Source: JAJKIP01 sp040509055 (GTDB lineage: Bacteria > Bacteroidota > Bacteroidia > Chitinophagales > Chitinophagaceae). Taken from it: a DNA stretch of 9,511 nt. The translations under genes were made by a program, and so were the position numbers. Below are positions 6,315 through 9,511 of the stretch, piece after piece (the stretch's first letter is position 1; each line of letters starts with the position of its first letter). The stretch is taken from NCBI GenBank assembly GCA_040509055.1, contig JBEVLT010000095.1, forward strand, positions 1 through 9,511, written 5' to 3'. The notes beneath the pieces were generated by a model. That model did no database searches. It saw only the letters and a program-made list of their open reading frames with translations, and was not told the origin of the DNA.

Positions 6315-9300
6315 ATGAAACGATCATCCTGCCTGCTCCTGGTGCTGTTGTTAATCGGCAGCATTGCATACGGGCAAAAGAGAACCATCACCGGCAAGGT
6401 GGTGAACCAGGGTACCGGCGAACCGATGGAAGGCGTGAACGTGCTGGCCGATAAGCTAAAGGGCGGCGTAGTTACCAAGGCGGACGGCACCTATTCCATC
6501 CAGGTGGAAAAGAACAGCGCTACGCTGATCTTTTCATATGTCGGGTTTACCTCGCAGACCATCCTGATCGATGCCAAAACGGTGGTGGATGTGTCGCTGG
6601 TGCAACTACCCGCCAGTATGGACGAGGTGGTGGTGATCGGGTATGGGTCGCAGAAAAAATCGCACCTGACGGGCGCTATTTCCAAGTATAAAAACGAACG
6701 GCTGGACGAAGCGCCGGTATCGCGGCTGGACCAGGCCCTGCAAGGCAAGATCGCCGGTGTGCAGGTGCAGAACATGACCTCCGAAGCCGGCGCCGATCCG
6801 CGTATTCGGGTAAGAGGTGTAAGCTCCATCAATGCCGGCGCCAATCCCCTCGTGGTGGTGGACGGCCACCCGGTGCCGGATGGACTCTCATTTGTGAACA
6901 TGGCCGATGTGGAATCGGTGGAAGTGCTGAAGGATGCCGCCTCTGCCGCCATCTATGGTTCCCGCGGTGCCAGCGGCGTTATCATCATTACCACCAGGAG
7001 CGGTAAGGCCGATAAGATAAAATACAATGTCAAGTTCTCTACCGGGTTAAAGTCGGCGTACAAAACCTACCCGATGATGAGTACCACCGAGTACACCAAC
7101 CTGCTGTTTTACGAAGCATCGCTGAAAGCAAAGGATCCCAGCATTACGCCACCCACCGGCACGGCCATCATTGCCAACAACGAACGGGCAGCCTATATCG
7201 TGGAAAGCGTGATCATGGGTGGCCAGGGCACTGACTGGCAGGAGCAGGCGCTGCGCGATGCCACCGTGCGCAACCTGCAGGTGAACGTATCGGGCGGCAA
7301 AAAAGAAGTGAAGTATTTTATTTCCGGCGCTTACCAGAAAGACCAGGGCATGATGTACCACAGCGAGTACGACCGCTTCAGCCTGCGCAGCAAACTGGAT
7401 GTTCAGCTAAGCAGGCGGGTGAAATTCTCCTTCAACCTGAACCCTTCGTATATCAAACGCGAGCGGCCTTCGGTCAACTATATCGACTTCGTTCGCTTCC
7501 AGTCGTTCCTGCCGGTCTACCATACCGCCGCATCTGCCGCTTTTGTGAACCAGGCAGCACAATGGGCCAATATCAAACCCGGCGATTTTGCCCAGGCCCG
7601 GCACTTCAATGCCCGCGCGTACAGCGGCATGATGCCCGATGGCACCATGTGGACCAATAGCGCAGCCCTCGATCCGTTCAATACGGCCAACAATACGCCC
7701 AAGTCGATCATGGAAACGCGTACCATCACGTCCAACGACTACCGGGTGCTGAGCTCCGGCGATATGACCATCAACATCCTGCCCGGGCTGGACTTCAAAA
7801 CACTGGGTAGCGTGTACATGAGCTATTCCCATGCACTGGATTTTGCAAAACGGAATTCAAGCAAGGATGGCGACATCAACCGCGGCACCTACAACAGCCG
7901 GCTCTACATCGACCTGCTGAGCGAAAACACGCTGAACTATACCAAAAAGATAAAAGACCATTCCTTCAGCGTGCTGGCAGGATTTACCGCGCAAAAAACA
8001 AAGGTGCGCGACGAGCAATCGGTAGGACTGGATTATCCCAGCGACAACATCACCACGCTGAATACGGCGCTGCAGATCGTACAACCGTCCATCGATGCAA
8101 ACGGGGTGCTGCAGGGCACTTATAACCTGAAAAACCAGATCGGCCTGCTCTCTTACCTTGGCCGTGTGACCTACGATTATAAGAACAAATACCTGCTCTC
8201 GGCCAGCTACCGTACCGATGGCAGCTCGTACTTCGCGCCCGGCCGCAAATGGGGTTCGTTTCCGTCGGTATCACTGGGCTGGGTAGCCAGCGAAGAAAAA
8301 TTCCTGGAGAATGTGAGCTGGATCAGCAACCTGAAACTGCGCGCCAGCTATGGTGTGACGGGTAATAACCGTATTCTCGATTTCGCCTTTGTGGATCTTT
8401 TGTATGCCGCCAATTATCCTTTTGGTGTGGGCACAGGAACGTCTGTAGCAGGCCAGGTGCCCTCGCGGGACATCCTGTCCAACCAGGATATTACCTGGGA
8501 ACGGACCTTCCAGTACAATGCCGGGATCGACCTGGCGCTCTGGAATAACCTGATCACCCTGTCGGTGGATGCCTACCAGTCCAGGACCGACCAGCTGCTG
8601 CTGAAGCAATCGGCGATGGGGTTTGCCGGTGTGCCGCAGACCTGGAACAATATCGGCAGCCTGCGCAATACGGGCGTGGAGCTGGAGATCACCAGCAACA
8701 ATATCCGCCGCAAGGATTTCAAATGGACCACTTCGGGTAATATCTCCCGCAACAAGAACAGGATCATGGAGCTGGGCAGCGAAGCCTTCCTGCTGAACCA
8801 GGGCGAGCGGACGGAACTGTACATGAACAAAGTCGGAGATCAGCTGATCACCTATTTCGGTTACAAAACCGATGGCGTATGGCTGTCGCAGGCCGATATC
8901 GACAAGGCCAAAGCCGCCGGTCTGAACAGCGCGCTGAGCAATGTGTTTGTACCGGGGGGGCTGAAGCTGGTAGATGTAAACGGTGACCAAACCATCGACG
9001 ACAAGGACCGCGTGATGATCGGCTCACCTTATCCTGATTTCAACTGGGGCATTACCAACAACTTTACCTACAAGAGTTTTGACCTCAGCTTCTCCTTCCA
9101 GGGCGTACAGGGAGGCCAGCTGGTAAACGGCGATCCGAACTACAACGAAACAAAACGGTACAACAAGAACTATAACACCAACCGCTGGCTGAGCCCCCTG
9201 TTTCCCGGTGATGGCAAAACACCGTATTCCACGGTCGGGTTCAACTGGATGCTGACCGATTATGTAATTGAAGATGCCTCCTACTATGCCCTGCGCGAAG

Positions 9301-9511
9301 TGATCGTGGGCTATACGCTTCCGGCCAAATGGGCCAAATCGATCCACATGACGGCACTGCGGCTCTACTTTTCCGGGCAGAACCTGTATTTCCACAGTGC
9401 AAAAGGTTATCGCGGCATCAACCCGGAAGCCCGTTTCACCTCGGGCCCGTACAATTCGCCGCTGCTGGATGGCTACCAGCGCGGCAGCTTCCCGATGCCC
9501 AAAACCTTTTT
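6315..9511 (+). CDS. SusC/RagA-family TonB-linked outer-membrane transporter, 3' end cut by window
   Basis: Open without a stop or frameshift from ATG 6315 to the window end: 1065 codons plus two bases. Signal peptide to about residue 21 (SIAYGQ). Residues about 24-100 form a carboxypeptidase-regulatory-like domain (ITGKVVNQGTGEPMEGVNV). DEVVVIGYG at 103-111 begins the TonB-linked region. The plug carries ALQGKIAGVQV at 141-151, VVVDG at 180-184, VLKDAASAAIYGSRGASG at 204-221 and VIIITT after it. The rest is a beta-barrel with typical SusC marks: RTDGSSYFAPGRKWGSFP from 633, and DVNGDQTIDDKD at 887-898, a calcium-loop-like motif. The last residues, GYQRGSFPMPKTF, usually precede the terminal strand by fewer than about 12 residues, so the gene is nearly complete. 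With a SusD lipoprotein, expected next, it would import oligosaccharides in a TonB-dependent way. There is no N-terminal STN domain, so direct anti-sigma signalling through this protein is not indicated. Confidence 0.97.
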   Translation, partial: MKRSSCLLLVLLLIGSIAYGQKRTITGKVVNQGTGEPMEGVNVLADKLKGGVVTKADGTYSIQVEKNSATLIFSYVGFTSQTILIDAKTVVDVSLVQLPASMDEVVVIGYGSQKKSHLTGAISKYKNERLDEAPVSRLDQALQGKIAGVQVQNMTSEAGADPRIRVRGVSSINAGANPLVVVDGHPVPDGLSFVNMADVESVEVLKDAASAAIYGSRGASGVIIITTRSGKADKIKYNVKFSTGLKSAYKTYPMMSTTEYTNLLFYEASLKAKDPSITPPTGTAIIANNERAAYIVESVIMGGQGTDWQEQALRDATVRNLQVNVSGGKKEVKYFISGAYQKDQGMMYHSEYDRFSLRSKLDVQLSRRVKFSFNLNPSYIKRERPSVNYIDFVRFQSFLPVYHTAASAAFVNQAAQWANIKPGDFAQARHFNARAYSGMMPDGTMWTNSAALDPFNTANNTPKSIMETRTITSNDYRVLSSGDMTINILPGLDFKTLGSVYMSYSHALDFAKRNSSKDGDINRGTYNSRLYIDLLSENTLNYTKKIKDHSFSVLAGFTAQKTKVRDEQSVGLDYPSDNITTLNTALQIVQPSIDANGVLQGTYNLKNQIGLLSYLGRVTYDYKNKYLLSASYRTDGSSYFAPGRKWGSFPSVSLGWVASEEKFLENVSWISNLKLRASYGVTGNNRILDFAFVDLLYAANYPFGVGTGTSVAGQVPSRDILSNQDITWERTFQYNAGIDLALWNNLITLSVDAYQSRTDQLLLKQSAMGFAGVPQTWNNIGSLRNTGVELEITSNNIRRKDFKWTTSGNISRNKNRIMELGSEAFLLNQGERTELYMNKVGDQLITYFGYKTDGVWLSQADIDKAKAAGLNSALSNVFVPGGLKLVDVNGDQTIDDKDRVMIGSPYPDFNWGITNNFTYKSFDLSFSFQGVQGGQLVNGDPNYNETKRYNKNYNTNRWLSPLFPGDGKTPYSTVGFNWMLTDYVIEDASYYALREVIVGYTLPAKWAKSIHMTALRLYFSGQNLYFHSAKGYRGINPEARFTSGPYNSPLLDGYQRGSFPMPKTF

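Noticed and set aside
6490..6952. 153-codon minus-strand open frame near the SusC start
   Set aside because: It lies opposite the carboxypeptidase-like and plug domains, which are clearly conserved in the + frame.
8271..8990. 239-codon open frame on the minus strand
   Set aside because: It is fully antisense to the well-conserved SusC barrel and has no family resemblance of its own.

Overview
The window looks like part of a polysaccharide utilization locus (PUL) from a Bacteroidota genome, most likely a fairly GC-rich member of the Chitinophagaceae (Chitinophaga-like). The evidence is a SusC-type TonB-dependent outer-membrane transporter, a large MBG-repeat surface protein ending in a type IX secretion (T9SS) sorting domain, near-absence of strong Shine-Dalgarno sequences, and an A+T-rich intergenic region full of GTTTAAA-type repeats. 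The genus is an inference from style, not a proof. All genes read on the + strand and no RNA genes, insertion sequences or CRISPR arrays were seen.

Layout: (1) bases 1-123 are the 3' end of a cupin gene, very probably kdgF (ketonization of 4,5-unsaturated uronates). (2) 138-1421 is an MFS transporter of the hexuronate/anion:cation symporter type. (3) 1449-4874 is a 1141-residue secreted surface protein with a beta-rich N-terminal two thirds, two tandem Ig-like/MBG units of about 165 residues and a C-terminal T9SS domain. (4) 4879-6081 is a secreted alginate-lyase-family polysaccharide lyase with the expected NNH...Y catalytic pattern. (5) 6082-6314 is an A+T-rich gap with three repeat clusters. 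(6) 6315 to the window end is a SusC-family receptor, open throughout and cut by the window edge probably only a few codons before its natural stop; a SusD partner would be expected just downstream.

Working model (inference): a uronic-acid-containing polymer (alginate, glucuronan or a similar polyuronate) is cut by the lyase, oligosaccharides cross the outer membrane through SusC/SusD, unsaturated monouronates enter the cytoplasm through the MFS carrier, and KdgF opens them for the 2-keto-3-deoxygluconate route. The first four genes are tightly packed (gaps of 14, 27 and 4 bases), so they probably form one transcription unit. susC sits after a 233-base gap and may have its own promoter. The role of the large MBG/T9SS protein inside this cluster is unknown and is the most open question.
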